In this document: positions 18,901-27,338 of the stretch, piece by piece | Layout of the letters: the number at the start of each line of letters is the position of its first letter | How positions within the stretch are numbered: position 1 is the stretch's first letter | Assembly: GCF_021922925.1 (NCBI RefSeq) | Contig: NZ_CP040786.1 | Location: forward strand, 1,984,001-2,048,000 | DNA: 64,000 nucleotides | DNA from: Clavibacter phaseoli | Lineage (GTDB): Bacteria; Actinomycetota; Actinomycetes; Actinomycetales; Microbacteriaceae | Direction of reading: 5' to 3' | Translations under genes and position numbers: made by a program | The notes under the pieces: model-generated | Told to the model about the DNA's origin: nothing | What the model saw: the letters and a program-made list of their open reading frames with translations, nothing else | Databases searched by the model: none

Positions 18901-21900
18901 GTAGGTGCCCGCCGCGGCGTACGTGTGCGACTGGGTCGCACCGGACGCCTGGACGCCGTCGCCGAAGTCCCAGGCGTAGCCCGTGACCGTGCCGTCGGTG
19001 TCCGTGGATCCGGTCGCGTCGAACGACGCCGTCAGGAAGTCGGCGGTCTGCGTGAACGCGGCCTTGGGGGCCTGGTTCGGCACGCGGCCGGTCGTCCCGA
19101 GGGAGTAGTGCGTCGCGATGGTGCTGGCCGCGAGCACGGTCGGGTAGACCGCGACCTCGTCCATGCGCCCCTCGAAGGTGCCGCTGGAGGAGCCCCACGT
19201 GTTGTCGCCGCCGATGCGCCAGTAGCCGTCGTAGGCCTGCGCCTGCGTCTGGCCGTTCTGGCCGACGAGGTCGCCGTCCACGTAGAGCTTCAGGCCGTCG
19301 GATCCCTGCGACGCGACCATGTGGTGCCACTGGCCGTCGTTGTAGGCGCGGGGCGAGCTCGCGAGGTTGGTCTGGCCCGTCCACGTGCCGAACTGCAGGC
19401 GTCCGTCGTCCTGCATGTAGACGTGGCGGTCGTAGCTGCCGGAGAAGTTGAACGGATCCGCGTTGTCGCCGAAGCCGATCAGCTTGCCGCCGCGCGTGGT
19501 GGTCGTCTGGAACCACATCTCGAGCGAGTAGGAGGTCGGGTTCGCGACCCGCTGCTGGCTCACCGCGATGCTGTCGGAGAACGCCGCCGCCTGGCCGACG
19601 GAGCCCGAGAGGGCGCCCGCCTGGCCGAAGCGCACGTTGCGTCCGACGTTGGCGCCGACGTCGTTCTGGCCCGCGTCCTTGAGCGTCGACGAGCCGTCGG
19701 CGTCGTCGAGGCGCCAGTAGGAGGACGGGTCGGCCGCGTAGACCGCCTTGCCGTAGGCGTCCGAGGGCGCCGGCGGGATGGGCGAGGTGCGGCCGGACGC
19801 GACCAGGTGGTCGACGACGTCGGCGCGCGTGAGGGCGGTCGGGTAGATCGACACCTGAGCGATGTCGCCGGCCAGGTAGTAGCTCCGGGGCTGGTTGGGC
19901 CAGCCGCCGAGGTTGTCGCCGCCGACGCGCCAGTAGCCCTTGTAGTCCTGGCCGCGCGTGGTGTCCGCGCGCTGGCCGGCGAGCTTGCCGTCCACGAACA
20001 GCTTCATGCCCTCGGCGCCCATGGTGGCGACGATCTGGTGCCACTTCCCGTCGTTGAACCCGGGGGCCGAGCTCAGGGTCTGGGTCGCGCCCGTGTAGAC
20101 GCCGAAGAGGACGCGGCCGTCGTTGTCGAGGTAGACCATGCGGTCGTAGTTGCCCGACGTGCCCGTGTTGCTGCCGCCGAAGCCGACGACCTTGCCGCCG
20201 TTCGTCGAGGACGTCTTGACCCACGACTCGACGCTGAACGTGTCCGGCGCCTGCACGGCCTGGGGCGTGACCGCGAAGGACCCATCCTGGCCGGAGAAGG
20301 TGGTGGCGGTGGATCCGTCGATCGGGCCCGCGGCGCCGCGCGTGGCGTTGTCGACGCGGAGGTCCTCGAACGCGACGTGGTCGAGGCCGGCGGTGCCGTC
20401 CTTCTCGTCGAGCGGGTAGTACGCGGTCGCGCCGTCGTCCTTCACGCTCGTGGCGTACGCGTCGCTGCCCGACTGGTCGGTGACGGTGACGGGCGAGGCG
20501 CCGTTGCGGTCGGTGGAGTTCCCCGAGGAGTCGGTCACGACGACCTTGTAGGTGTGCGAGCTGCCGGGCACGAGGCCCTTGTCGATGAAGCCCATCGACG
20601 GCCGGTTCCAGAAGGTCGAGTCCTGCGTGACCTGGTAGACGGGCGTCGCGGTCTTGCCGTCGCGGATCACCTTGTAGGTGAGGCGCGAGTTGTCGCGGTC
20701 GAAGGTGGCCTGCCAGGAGACGCGGGCCTCGCCCTTCGTGTACGAGATCGACTTGGGGACGAGCTGGTCGTTGCCGTTCGGGCCGACCTTGTTCGGGGCG
20801 TCCTTGGCCATGGCGTAGCGGACGAGGCCCTGCTGCGCGGTGGTGTTCACGAACGGGAACTCGCCGCCGACGACGATGTAGTCCTCGTTGCCGTTGACGC
20901 TCCAGGCCGCCTGGCCCTGTCCCGTGAAGGAGCCGGTCACGTACTTCGGGAACCAGTTGAGCAGCGACGGGGACGGCGTGCCGGCCCAGTTCGCGTAGCC
21001 GTACGGGTCGGCCGTGGCCGTGCCGGTCGCGGTCTTGGAGAACGCGAGGCTGTGCTGGAAGGTCCACGGGTCCGTCTGCGGGAAGCCGCCGATGTTGCCG
21101 CAGTAGTGCGGGTGGCCCGCGACGTACGCGACCTTGCTCGTCGCGAAGACCGAGTAGGTGTCGCCGTGGCAGTCCTCGACCCAGTTCACGACGCCCGTGT
21201 TCGGGTCGGCCGAGAAGGCGCCCTCGAGGTTGCCGCCGTTGCCGAACGTGTAGCCGGATCCGTAGACCCGGTCGTCGGTCGCGTACAGGCTCGTGATCGA
21301 CGACTCGGTGCCGGCGTTCTTGACCTGCTGGTTCGCGGCCCACGGGAGCGAGGCGCCCGTGGCGGGATCGACCGCGCCGAGCCCGTAGGTCGGCGTGCCC
21401 GACAGCTGCGTGAAGCGGCCGCCGACGATGAGCTTGGACGCGTCCTTGGTGAGGGTGAGCGCGTCCACGACGGTGTCCGCGTCCGCGACGAACGGCTTCG
21501 TGCTGCCGTCGGTCGCGGACACCGCGGCGAGGTACTTCCGAGCGGCGCCGTTGACGCTCTGGAAGGTCCCGCCGAGGTACACGGTGTCGTTCGAGGCGCT
21601 CACCGTGCGGGTCTGGCTGCCCATGATGGGGCGGAAGGAGGGGATGATCTTGCCGGTCGCGGTGCTGAACGCCGCGGCGCGGTAGTAGCCCTGGCCGTCG
21701 ACGTCGGTGAAGTCGCCGACCACGTAGATCCGCGAGCCGTCGGGCGACGCGGTGACCGAGAGCGCCTGCGCGTTGAGCTTCGGCGCGAAGGACGTGATGA
21801 GCGCGCCCGTGCGGATGTCGTACGCGAGGAGGTTGCTGCGCGGCGTGAGGTTCGTGCCGGCCGCGGCGCCCGCGGGGCGCGCGTTCTGGAACTTGCCGGC

Positions 21901-22125
21901 GACGTAGACCGTGTTGCCGACGACGACCTGCGACCAGGCGACGCCGTCGATCTGGGTCGTGGGCAGCGGGTCGGCGGTGACCGTGACGGGCGTCTTGGGG
22001 TCGGTCGGGTCGACCGGCGCGGAGTCCGCCAGGGCGGGCTGCGCGATCACGACCGCGGACAGGATGACCGCGGCGGCCGCGGTCATCGCGGCCAGGCGGC
22101 GTCCCGCGGTGGAGATGATGCTCAT
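15976..22125 (-). CDS. Large modular secreted surface protein (propeller repeats, FnIII, 2 LamG, 7 PKD, 2 copies of a shared C-terminal domain)
   Basis: A 2049-residue secreted protein. Order, with rough residues: signal peptide 1-34 (AQPALA before the cut); four or more propeller-like repeats 50-450 (VYVAGKF, IYVVGDF, VYLGGTF, LIVGGRF); a fibronectin III-like domain 455-545; two LamG-type domains 552-785 and 789-1015 (KWHQIVATMG, QWHHMVASQG); four PKD domains 1017-1355; domain X 1357-1569; three nearly identical PKD domains 1570-1837; second domain X 1842-2049. No sortase motif or membrane anchor is seen, so attachment is unknown. LamG and PKD domains usually bind glycans. It sits 47 bases below a glycosyltransferase and is probably the last gene of the operon starting at 26993. 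Start has AGGA at good spacing. Confidence 0.88.
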   Translation of the reverse strand: MSIISTAGRRLAAMTAAAAVILSAVVIAQPALADSAPVDPTDPKTPVTVTADPLPTTQIDGVAWSQVVVGNTVYVAGKFQNARPAGAAAGTNLTPRSNLLAYDIRTGALITSFAPKLNAQALSVTASPDGSRIYVVGDFTDVDGQGYYRAAAFSTATGKIIPSFRPIMGSQTRTVSASNDTVYLGGTFQSVNGAARKYLAAVSATDGSTKPFVADADTVVDALTLTKDASKLIVGGRFTQLSGTPTYGLGAVDPATGASLPWAANQQVKNAGTESSITSLYATDDRVYGSGYTFGNGGNLEGAFSADPNTGVVNWVEDCHGDTYSVFATSKVAYVAGHPHYCGNIGGFPQTDPWTFQHSLAFSKTATGTATADPYGYANWAGTPSPSLLNWFPKYVTGSFTGQGQAAWSVNGNEDYIVVGGEFPFVNTTAQQGLVRYAMAKDAPNKVGPNGNDQLVPKSISYTKGEARVSWQATFDRDNSRLTYKVIRDGKTATPVYQVTQDSTFWNRPSMGFIDKGLVPGSSHTYKVVVTDSSGNSTDRNGASPVTVTDQSGSDAYATSVKDDGATAYYPLDEKDGTAGLDHVAFEDLRVDNATRGAAGPIDGSTATTFSGQDGSFAVTPQAVQAPDTFSVESWVKTSSTNGGKVVGFGGSNTGTSGNYDRMVYLDNDGRVLFGVYTGATQTLSSAPGFNDGKWHQIVATMGAEGMKLFVDGKLAGQRADTTRGQDYKGYWRVGGDNLGGWPNQPRSYYLAGDIAQVSIYPTALTRADVVDHLVASGRTSPIPPAPSDAYGKAVYAADPSSYWRLDDADGSSTLKDAGQNDVGANVGRNVRFGQAGALSGSVGQAAAFSDSIAVSQQRVANPTSYSLEMWFQTTTTRGGKLIGFGDNADPFNFSGSYDRHVYMQDDGRLQFGTWTGQTNLASSPRAYNDGQWHHMVASQGSDGLKLYVDGDLVGQNGQTQAQAYDGYWRIGGDNTWGSSSGTFEGRMDEVAVYPTVLAASTIATHYSLGTTGRVPNQAPKAAFTQTADFLTASFDATGSTDTDGTVTGYAWDFGDGVQASGATQSHTYAAAGTYPVVLTVTDDRGTTNRTQQDVTVKAAPANIAPTAVVTATATDLTAKLDGSASTDADGTVASYAWDFGDGGTGTGPTPTHAYAAGGTYTVTLTVTDDKGLTGTASTQVQVTAPPVNREPTAVIASTTTDLVANLDGRGSSDPDGTIASWAWEFGDGTTGTGASIAHPYAKAGTYTVALTVTDDKGATGRTTASVTVTAPPVNQAPVAAFTSTVANLVASLDASTSSDPDGTVASYAWAFGDGTTGTGRTTTHAYAAAGTFAVSLTVTDDKGLATTTTSQVTVQAPASNVLAQDSFGRTLATGWGTADLGGAWRVTGGTNIVKVQDGTGQVVSPKGETRTMTLDAVSTTSSDVSATFSLDSVPTGGGSYTRVNSRQVGSAFYQTQVWIKATGQIQLVQSEGATTIGSYILPGTTYQAGQQLRVRVLTTGTSPTTVKAKVWVAGQAEPAAWQTSVTSSTAALQAAGSVGIQTYLSGSATAPVTTRIDDLVVARDGQAPAANQAPTAAFTSTAKDLTASFDGSGSTDADGTVASYAWAFGDGTTGTGRTATHAYAAAGTYAVSLTVTDDKGLVSAKKDGTVTVTAPVAANQAPTAAFTSTAKDLTASFDGSTSTDADGTVASYAWAFGDGTTGTGKTVDHAYAAAGTYAVSLTVTDDKGLVSAKKDGTVTVTAPVVTPANQAPTAAFTSTAKDLTASFDASTSTDADGTVASYAWAFGDGTTGTGRTATHAYAAAGTYTVSLTVTDDKGLASAKKDGTVTVTAPVVTPPATGILAQDTFTRTAANGWGTAETGGAWRITGNASILKVQDGKAQVASPAGETRTASLDAVSTTTSDAQVSFALDKVPTGGGAYVRINSRQVGTSFYQTQVWVRSTGQVMIVQSENGTNLKSVVVPNLTYTAGQQLRVRVQVTGTSPTTMNAKVWPVGQAEPTAWQSTTTGTLAALQTAGTFGIQTYLSSSATAPVAFTLDDLLVTDGTAR
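16611..17412 (-). repeat. Three near-identical PKD-coding tandem repeats (about 270 bp each)
   Basis: Three consecutive units encode almost the same protein: APTAAFTSTAKDLTASFD, a short variable GSGST/GSTST/ASTST, then DADGTVASYAWAFGDGTTGT. Long DNA runs, for example the stretch over TVTAP near 16633, 16907 and 17170, are nearly unchanged between copies. The period is roughly 265-275 bases. Such repeats invite copy-number change by recombination and assembly collapse. Confidence 0.85.
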
Positions 22126-22172
22126 GGTGTCCTTGCTTCGGGTGGGTGGAGCGGGTGAGGGAGTGCCGGTGG

Positions 22173-23414
22173 TCAGCGGTCGCTGGCCGGTCGGGGGCTG
22201 CCGGTGCGCGTCGTGGCGCGGAGCATCGTGCCCACCGACCGCGCGATGCGCTGCCGGTAGAGCTCGGGTCCGTGCCGGTGCTCGGCGCGGAAGCGGTCGC
22301 GCGCGGCCCGGGCGCGGTAGGCGTCCCAGTCCGTCGCGATGTCCTGGAGGGCGTCCGCGAGGGCGGCGGGATCCGAGGGCGGCACCAGCTGCGCCGACTC
22401 GTATCCGCCCGCGGCCTCGCGGAGGCCGGAGGTGTCGCTGACCACCACGGGCCGCGCGGCCAGCAGCGCCTCGACGGCGGTGTTGCCGAACGGCTCGTCC
22501 ACCCGGGAGGGCACGACGCACGCGTCGGCGGCGGCCACGAACGGGGTGACGTCGGCGTGGAAGCCGTGCATCGTGATCCGCTCCTCGAGGCCCAGCACGC
22601 GGATCGTCGTGCGCAGCTGCTCCTCGTAGGCCTCGTAGCCGGGGAAGACGGCGCCCACGATGTCGAGGGTCGCCAGGGCGCCGCGGTCGCGGAGCTCGAC
22701 GATGGCCTCGACCGCGACGTCCACGCCCTTGCGGTCGGAGAGGCGGCCGACGTAGAGGACCCGGAGGCCGCCGTCGAGCGCCTCGCGCGCGGGGACGACC
22801 GCGGCGGGGCCGGGCACGCCGTTGTAGACGACCTCGGCGCGGCGCGCGACCCGCGGGAGGGCGCGGGCGAGCACGTCGACGCTGTAGCGGCTGTTCGCGA
22901 CGACGCTCGTGGCGAGCGCGAGCGGCAGGGCGAGCGCGGTGCCGACGGCGCGCGACGCGGATCCCTCCGCCTCGTGCACGTGGGCGAGGACCGGGCGGCC
23001 GGCGAGGCGGCCGACGAGGATCCAGAGCGGGATCGTCACGGTGTTGACGTAGACGGCGTCCGGGCGCTCGCGGCGCACGAGCCCGAGGCCCGCCGACAGG
23101 CCGCGGACGGACTGACCGACGAGGGCCGCGAAGCCGCGCGGGCGCAGCATCGACTTCCGGAGGACCGGGGTGGGCGTGTGCTGCACGCTCGCGCCGACGC
23201 CCGTGAGCGCGGCGACGAGCGGGCCGTCGGAGGGCAGGGTCACGACCGTGCGGGCGCCGGCGGCCACGAGGCCCGCGACGCTCTCGAGCAGCACGCGGTC
23301 GGATCCGTAGAGCTCGGCGCTCGGGTGCGCGACGAGGATCGTGCGGCCGCGGAGGTCCGCGCCCTCGTCGTCGGCCCGGGCGATCGCCTGCTCCGTGCCG
23401 GCGAACGCGGTCAC
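22173..23414 (-). CDS. Glycosyltransferase family 4
   Basis: A 413-residue GT-B enzyme of family GT4. The N-terminal half opens with ILVAHPSAELYGSDRVL; the donor half has LRVLYVGRLSDRKGVDVAVE, then MHGFHADVTPFVAAADACVV and PFGNTAVEALLAARPVV, which includes the usual E-x7-E-like sugar nucleotide region. Donor sugar is unknown. It starts with GTG at 23412-23414, overlapping the stop of the CDP-alcohol phosphotransferase gene (GTGA), which indicates translational coupling. It is one of two GT4 enzymes in this operon. Confidence 0.9.
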   Translation of the reverse strand: MTAFAGTEQAIARADDEGADLRGRTILVAHPSAELYGSDRVLLESVAGLVAAGARTVVTLPSDGPLVAALTGVGASVQHTPTPVLRKSMLRPRGFAALVGQSVRGLSAGLGLVRRERPDAVYVNTVTIPLWILVGRLAGRPVLAHVHEAEGSASRAVGTALALPLALATSVVANSRYSVDVLARALPRVARRAEVVYNGVPGPAAVVPAREALDGGLRVLYVGRLSDRKGVDVAVEAIVELRDRGALATLDIVGAVFPGYEAYEEQLRTTIRVLGLEERITMHGFHADVTPFVAAADACVVPSRVDEPFGNTAVEALLAARPVVVSDTSGLREAAGGYESAQLVPPSDPAALADALQDIATDWDAYRARAARDRFRAEHRHGPELYRQRIARSVGTMLRATTRTGSPRPASDR

Positions 23415-24217
23415 GCGGTCACCCGCGCGGAGCCGGCGGCGGCCTCGGCGCGGCGCGCGTCGAGCGCGCCCATGTCACGGAACCACTTGACCGACGCGAG
23501 CGCGAGGTGGCCGGCGTTGGCGAGCATCATCAGCGTGTACACCGCGAGGAAGACGACGGGGGCGCCGAGCAGCGCGAACACGATGCAGAGGAAGCCGTAG
23601 TCGGTGGGGATCACGAGCAGCGAGCGCAGGAGCGTCGAGCGGCCGGCCTCGGGCGCGGAGGCGCCGGTGACCTGGTGCACGCGCTTCAGCTGGTCGTTGA
23701 GGATCATCGCGAAGAAGCTCGCGGCAGCGACGATCGCGTAGGCGACGGGCACGAGCAGCCACGCGTCGGAGTCCGTGGCGGGCCAGCGGAACATCGACAC
23801 GAGCACCGCGAGGTGCAGGGACGAGATCTTGATGCAGTCGACGACGTGGTCGAGCCACTCGCCCGAGAGCGAGCCGCCGCCGCGGAGGCGCGCGACCTGG
23901 CCGTCGGCCGAGTCGAACGCGTAGCCGACCGCGAGCAGCAGCCACACGGCGATGCCGAGCCAGGCGGCGGGCTGCACGAGCGCGATGAGGGCGATCCCGG
24001 TGAACGTGAAGGCGGCGCTGATCGCGGTCACCTGGTTCGGGGTCAGCCCCGCGCGGTAGGCCCACGCGGCGAGCAGCCGGCCGGCCGGCCGGTTCACGCG
24101 GATCGAGTACGCGGGCGCGCCGCGGGCGGCCTTCTTCTGCGCGGAGGCCAGGCGGCGGACGACGTCGAGGTACGACTCGTCGCGCGCGGGCGCCGTGGTG
24201 CCGGTCGCGGCGGTCAT
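23411..24217 (-). CDS. CDP-alcohol phosphatidyltransferase family membrane protein
   Basis: A 268-residue membrane enzyme with about six helices. The complete family motif D-x2-DG-x2-AR-x8-G-x3-D-x3-D is present, beginning DSADGQVARLRGGG at about residue 100 and ending LDHVVD. The family transfers a phosphate-linked alcohol from a CDP-alcohol donor. Most members make phospholipids, but its place between two glycosyltransferases suggests a phospho-alcohol added to a glycan or glycolipid; that is inference. It overlaps both neighbours by four bases (24214-24217 and 23411-23414). Confidence 0.88.
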   Translation of the reverse strand: MTAATGTTAPARDESYLDVVRRLASAQKKAARGAPAYSIRVNRPAGRLLAAWAYRAGLTPNQVTAISAAFTFTGIALIALVQPAAWLGIAVWLLLAVGYAFDSADGQVARLRGGGSLSGEWLDHVVDCIKISSLHLAVLVSMFRWPATDSDAWLLVPVAYAIVAAASFFAMILNDQLKRVHQVTGASAPEAGRSTLLRSLLVIPTDYGFLCIVFALLGAPVVFLAVYTLMMLANAGHLALASVKWFRDMGALDARRAEAAAGSARVTA

Positions 24218-25446
24218 CGGCTCTCCTCGAGGAGGAAGGAGGTGCGGCCGGCGTCGCTCGGACGGAGCTCCGGCTCCCAGCGGGTGGCCGAGCGGACGCC
24301 GCGGCTCATGCCGTGCGTGGAGTAGCCGCGCGTCATGCGCGCCGCGAGCTCCTCGTAGCCGTCGGCGATGGCGTCCCAGTCGTAGGTCTCCTCGGCGCGC
24401 TCCTGCAGGCGGCGGCCGATCGCGACGGCCTCCTCGGCGTTCGCCTCCGCGCCCTCGACGAGCGCGGCGACGCCGGCGGCGTCCGACCAGAAGCGGCCGT
24501 CCTCGCCGAGCACGTCGCGGTTGAAGACGTTGTCGTTGGCGAGCGTCGCGGTCGCGGCGCCCATGGCGCGCAGCAGCGACGGGTTGGTGCCGCCGACCGA
24601 GTGGCCGTGGATGTAGGTGAGCGCGTGGGCGTAGAGCTGGTCGAGCTGCTCCTGGTCCCACACCCCGCCGAGGCGCTGGATGCGCGGGTCGGCGGTGGCG
24701 ACCTGCTCGATGCGGTCGGTGTACGCGGCGGAGTACGGCGCGGATCCGACGACGACGAGCGGCAGGGTCGCGTTCGACGCGGTGTACCCGTCGACGATGA
24801 CGTCGACGTGGTTCTCCGGCTCGAAGCGCGCGACGACGAGGTGGTACTGGCCGGGCTCGAGGCCGAGCTCGGCGAGGCGGTCGCTCGCGGGGTCGCGCAG
24901 GATGTTGGCGCCGTAGGTGAGCAGCTCCGTGGGGATCCCGAACTCGTGGTCGTAGTAGTCGGCGATGCCCTGGGCGTCCGAGATGAGCGCGTCGGCGTTC
25001 TTCACGGCCATCTGCTCCGCGATCCGGTAGTACTTCTTGCCCATGCGGCCCCACTTGCCGCGCTTCCACTCGAGGCCGTCCACGTGCACGGCCGTGGCCA
25101 CGCCGCGCGAGCGGATGAGGGGGACGAACGGCGCGTTGGCGGCGTTGAAGACGAAGGCCGCGTCCTGGCGCTTGCCGAGGGCCAGGTGGATCGCGGACAG
25201 CGCCGTGTGGCTGAGGGTCTCGATCGACTTGGTCTTGAGCGCGGGCAGGTGCACGAGCGTCATGCCGAGGTGGGTGCGCGGGCGCGCGCGGTTCGCCGAG
25301 CGGCAGTAGACGGTGACGTCGTGGCCGCGGGCGGCGAGGCGCTGCCCGATCTCCTCGATGGCGGTCTCGAATCCGCCGTACGCGGCGGGGACCCCCCGGG
25401 TCCCGACCATGGCGATGCGGAGTCGACGCGGTTCGATAGCAGACAT
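24214..25446 (-). CDS. Glycosyltransferase, GT4 with DUF1972 N-terminal domain
   Basis: A 410-residue GT4 enzyme. The opening AMVGTRGVPAAYGGFETAIE is the hallmark of the DUF1972 group, which contains rhamnosyl- and other deoxyhexosyltransferases of exopolysaccharide and S-layer glycan pathways. The donor domain has VVARFEPENHVDVIVDGY and YIHGHSVGGTNPSLLRAMG. The ATG (25444-25446) comes two bases after the stop of the priming transferase gene, so translation is likely continuous. It probably adds the second sugar to the lipid-linked intermediate. The sugar is not determined. Confidence 0.88.
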   Translation of the reverse strand: MSAIEPRRLRIAMVGTRGVPAAYGGFETAIEEIGQRLAARGHDVTVYCRSANRARPRTHLGMTLVHLPALKTKSIETLSHTALSAIHLALGKRQDAAFVFNAANAPFVPLIRSRGVATAVHVDGLEWKRGKWGRMGKKYYRIAEQMAVKNADALISDAQGIADYYDHEFGIPTELLTYGANILRDPASDRLAELGLEPGQYHLVVARFEPENHVDVIVDGYTASNATLPLVVVGSAPYSAAYTDRIEQVATADPRIQRLGGVWDQEQLDQLYAHALTYIHGHSVGGTNPSLLRAMGAATATLANDNVFNRDVLGEDGRFWSDAAGVAALVEGAEANAEEAVAIGRRLQERAEETYDWDAIADGYEELAARMTRGYSTHGMSRGVRSATRWEPELRPSDAGRTSFLLEESR

Positions 25447-25448
25447 TG

Positions 25449-26993
25449 TTAGTAGGCCCCCACGGGTCGGGTGAGCACACGGAAGGTGCGCCACATGATC
25501 ATCACGTCGCCGGTCAGGGACCAGTTCTCGACGTAGTACAGGTCGAGCCGGACGCTCTCGTCCCAGCTCAGGTCGCTCCGGCCGTTCACCTGCCACATGC
25601 CCGTGAGGCCGGGCTTGATGAACAGACGGCGGTGCACGTGGCTCTCGTAGCCCTGCACCTCGCGGCGCAGCGGCGGGCGCGGGCCCACCAGGCTCATGTC
25701 GCCGACGAGGATGTTCCACAGCTGCGGCAGCTCGTCGAGCGAGTAGCGGCGGAGCACGGTGCCCACGCGGGTCACGCGCGGGTCGCTCCGCATCTTGAAG
25801 AGCGGCCCGGATCCCTCGTTCGCGGCGGCGAGCGCCTCGAGCTCGGCCTCGGCGGTCACCCGCATCGAGCGGAACTTGAGCATGTGGAACTCCTGGCCGG
25901 ACTTCCCCACGCGCTCCTGGCGGAAGATGGCGCCGCCGGGGCTGTCGATGCGCACGATGCACGCGATGACGAGCATCACGGGCGCGAGCACCACGAGCGC
26001 GAGGCCGGCCACCGCGATGTCGAGGGCCCGCTTCATCACGTGCTTGCCGCCCTCGAACTGCGGGATCTCCACGTGGATGAGCGGGAGGCCCTCGACCGGG
26101 CGGAAGTGGATCCGGGGGCCGGCGACGTCCGTGAGGCGCGACGCGAGCACCAGCTCGATCGACGAGCCCTCGAGCTCCCAGCCGAGCGTGCGGACGGCGT
26201 TGCTGCCGGCGCGCGGCTGGCTGGCGACGATGACGGCGTCGGCGGCGGTGCGGGCGGCGGCCGCCGCGACGGATCCGAGGTCGGAGACGACGGGGATCGT
26301 GCGCCCGGCGACCTCGAGGCCCTCGAGGTGCTCGTCGATCGCGACGCCCACCACCGTGTAGCCGGAGGCGGGACGCAGCAGGATCTGCGCGGCCACGTCC
26401 TCGACGTCGGCGCGGGCGCCCACGACCACGACGCGGGAGAGGTGCGCGCCCTGCAGCCGGCGGCGGATGAGCCACTGGCGCCAGCTCCAGCGGGCGAGGA
26501 GCAGGGCGACCACGCCGAGCGGGAAGGCGATCACGACGTAGCCGCGGGCGATGTCGACCTTGAGGAGCAGGAAGCCGATCGCGAGCGCGCCGAACGTGAT
26601 GGCCGACGCGTTGACGACCCGCTTGTACTCGGAGACGCCGACCCCGACGATGCGGGCGTCACGGGTGCGGAAGGCGCCGAGGACGGCGATCCAGGCGGCC
26701 ACGACGATCACCGAGACGACGCCGTAGTCGAGCTGCAGCGAGCCGGCGTCGACCGCCGCGTCCCCCGTGCCGAAGCGCGTGAGCTGGGCGACGAGGACGG
26801 TCGCGATGATGATCGCGTAGTCGCTCGCGATGAGGCGGGTGCGGTAGTCGCGGGCCCAGCGGCGGCCCGAGGGGACGACGGGGGTGGCCGCCGCGACGCC
26901 GGATCCGATGATCGGGCGGTGCGCGGAGCGGCGCTCGGTGCGCAGGCGGGTGCGCTCGTCCCGGGTCGCGGGACGGTTCCTCGTGGTGCTCAT
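25449..26993 (-). CDS. Exopolysaccharide priming sugar-phosphate transferase (polyprenyl glycosylphosphotransferase)
   Basis: A 514-residue protein with the WbaP/CpsE layout: four N-terminal membrane helices (about 40-150), a CoA-binding-like Rossmann domain (about 165-300, VVVVGARADVEDVA), one more helix (about 330-352), and the catalytic bacterial sugar transferase domain with KRALDIAVAG, FRQERVGKSGQEFHMLKFRS, YSLDELPQLWNILVGDMSLV and GLTGMWQVNGRSD. It moves the first hexose-1-phosphate to undecaprenyl phosphate. It is the first gene of the operon 26993-15976. The ATG at 26991-26993 is chosen because similarity begins soon after; the frame upstream is unsupported. Confidence 0.93.
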   Translation of the reverse strand: MSTTRNRPATRDERTRLRTERRSAHRPIIGSGVAAATPVVPSGRRWARDYRTRLIASDYAIIIATVLVAQLTRFGTGDAAVDAGSLQLDYGVVSVIVVAAWIAVLGAFRTRDARIVGVGVSEYKRVVNASAITFGALAIGFLLLKVDIARGYVVIAFPLGVVALLLARWSWRQWLIRRRLQGAHLSRVVVVGARADVEDVAAQILLRPASGYTVVGVAIDEHLEGLEVAGRTIPVVSDLGSVAAAAARTAADAVIVASQPRAGSNAVRTLGWELEGSSIELVLASRLTDVAGPRIHFRPVEGLPLIHVEIPQFEGGKHVMKRALDIAVAGLALVVLAPVMLVIACIVRIDSPGGAIFRQERVGKSGQEFHMLKFRSMRVTAEAELEALAAANEGSGPLFKMRSDPRVTRVGTVLRRYSLDELPQLWNILVGDMSLVGPRPPLRREVQGYESHVHRRLFIKPGLTGMWQVNGRSDLSWDESVRLDLYYVENWSLTGDVMIMWRTFRVLTRPVGAY

Positions 26994-27112
26994 CGCGTGC
27001 CGTGCAGCGCGTCGAGCGGTCGCGGGATGTCGGAGGGGCGGGTGGGCGCGTTCGGGCGCGGACGGCGGGTACTGTCCTGCGCCGATGACGGGTTCATCGG
27101 GTGTGTGCCTGC

Positions 27113-27125
27113 GTTTCGGGTTACA
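27113..27125 (-). promoter_or_regulatory. TGTAACCC-GAAAC motif, copy 1
   Basis: On the minus strand it reads TGTAACCCGAAAC, about 120 bases upstream of the priming transferase start. A copy differing by one inserted base (TGTAACCCAGAAAC) lies at 32949-32962 and points towards the cytidylyltransferase gene. A shared regulator is possible; unproven. Confidence 0.35.
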
Positions 27126-27294
27126 GGTGGGTGGTGCGGGGTGCGACGCGGTCCGGGAAGACCTCGTCCGGTTCACGGCTCGGGGACGGACGGGCTGGGT
27201 GGGCCTCGTCCGAGAGCGTCCATCGCGGGTACGACGGGTGAACACCGGGTGGTGACGGTGGCAATGCTAAACGCTCCCTGTGCCCCGTCGCCCC

Positions 27295-27309
27295 TCCCCC
27301 TTCGGGGGA
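27295..27309. terminator. Hairpin downstream of beta-helix gene 1
   Basis: Arms TCCCCC (27295-27300) and GGGGGA (27304-27309) with loop TTC, 30 bases past the stop of the minus-strand gene at 27339. The stem is short, so it is a modest terminator candidate. Confidence 0.4.
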
Positions 27310-27338
27310 CGGACGCCCCCCGGCCCCGTCGGCCGCCC

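Larger units (their letters stand above)
26994..27338. promoter_or_regulatory. Intergenic region upstream of the exopolysaccharide operon
   Basis: 345 bases without a credible gene. It must hold the promoter of the minus-strand operon that begins at 26993 and the end of the beta-helix gene. It contains GTTTCGGGTTACA (27113-27125), which on the minus strand reads TGTAACCCGAAAC, and GGTGAACACC (27237-27246). Both words have counterparts in the region 32874-33249. A clear -10/-35 pair could not be fixed. Confidence 0.5.

Noticed and set aside
16726..22158. 1800-codon frame antisense to the surface protein
   Set aside because: Its repeats mirror the PKD repeats of the opposite strand; no signal peptide or known domain, so not a separate gene.
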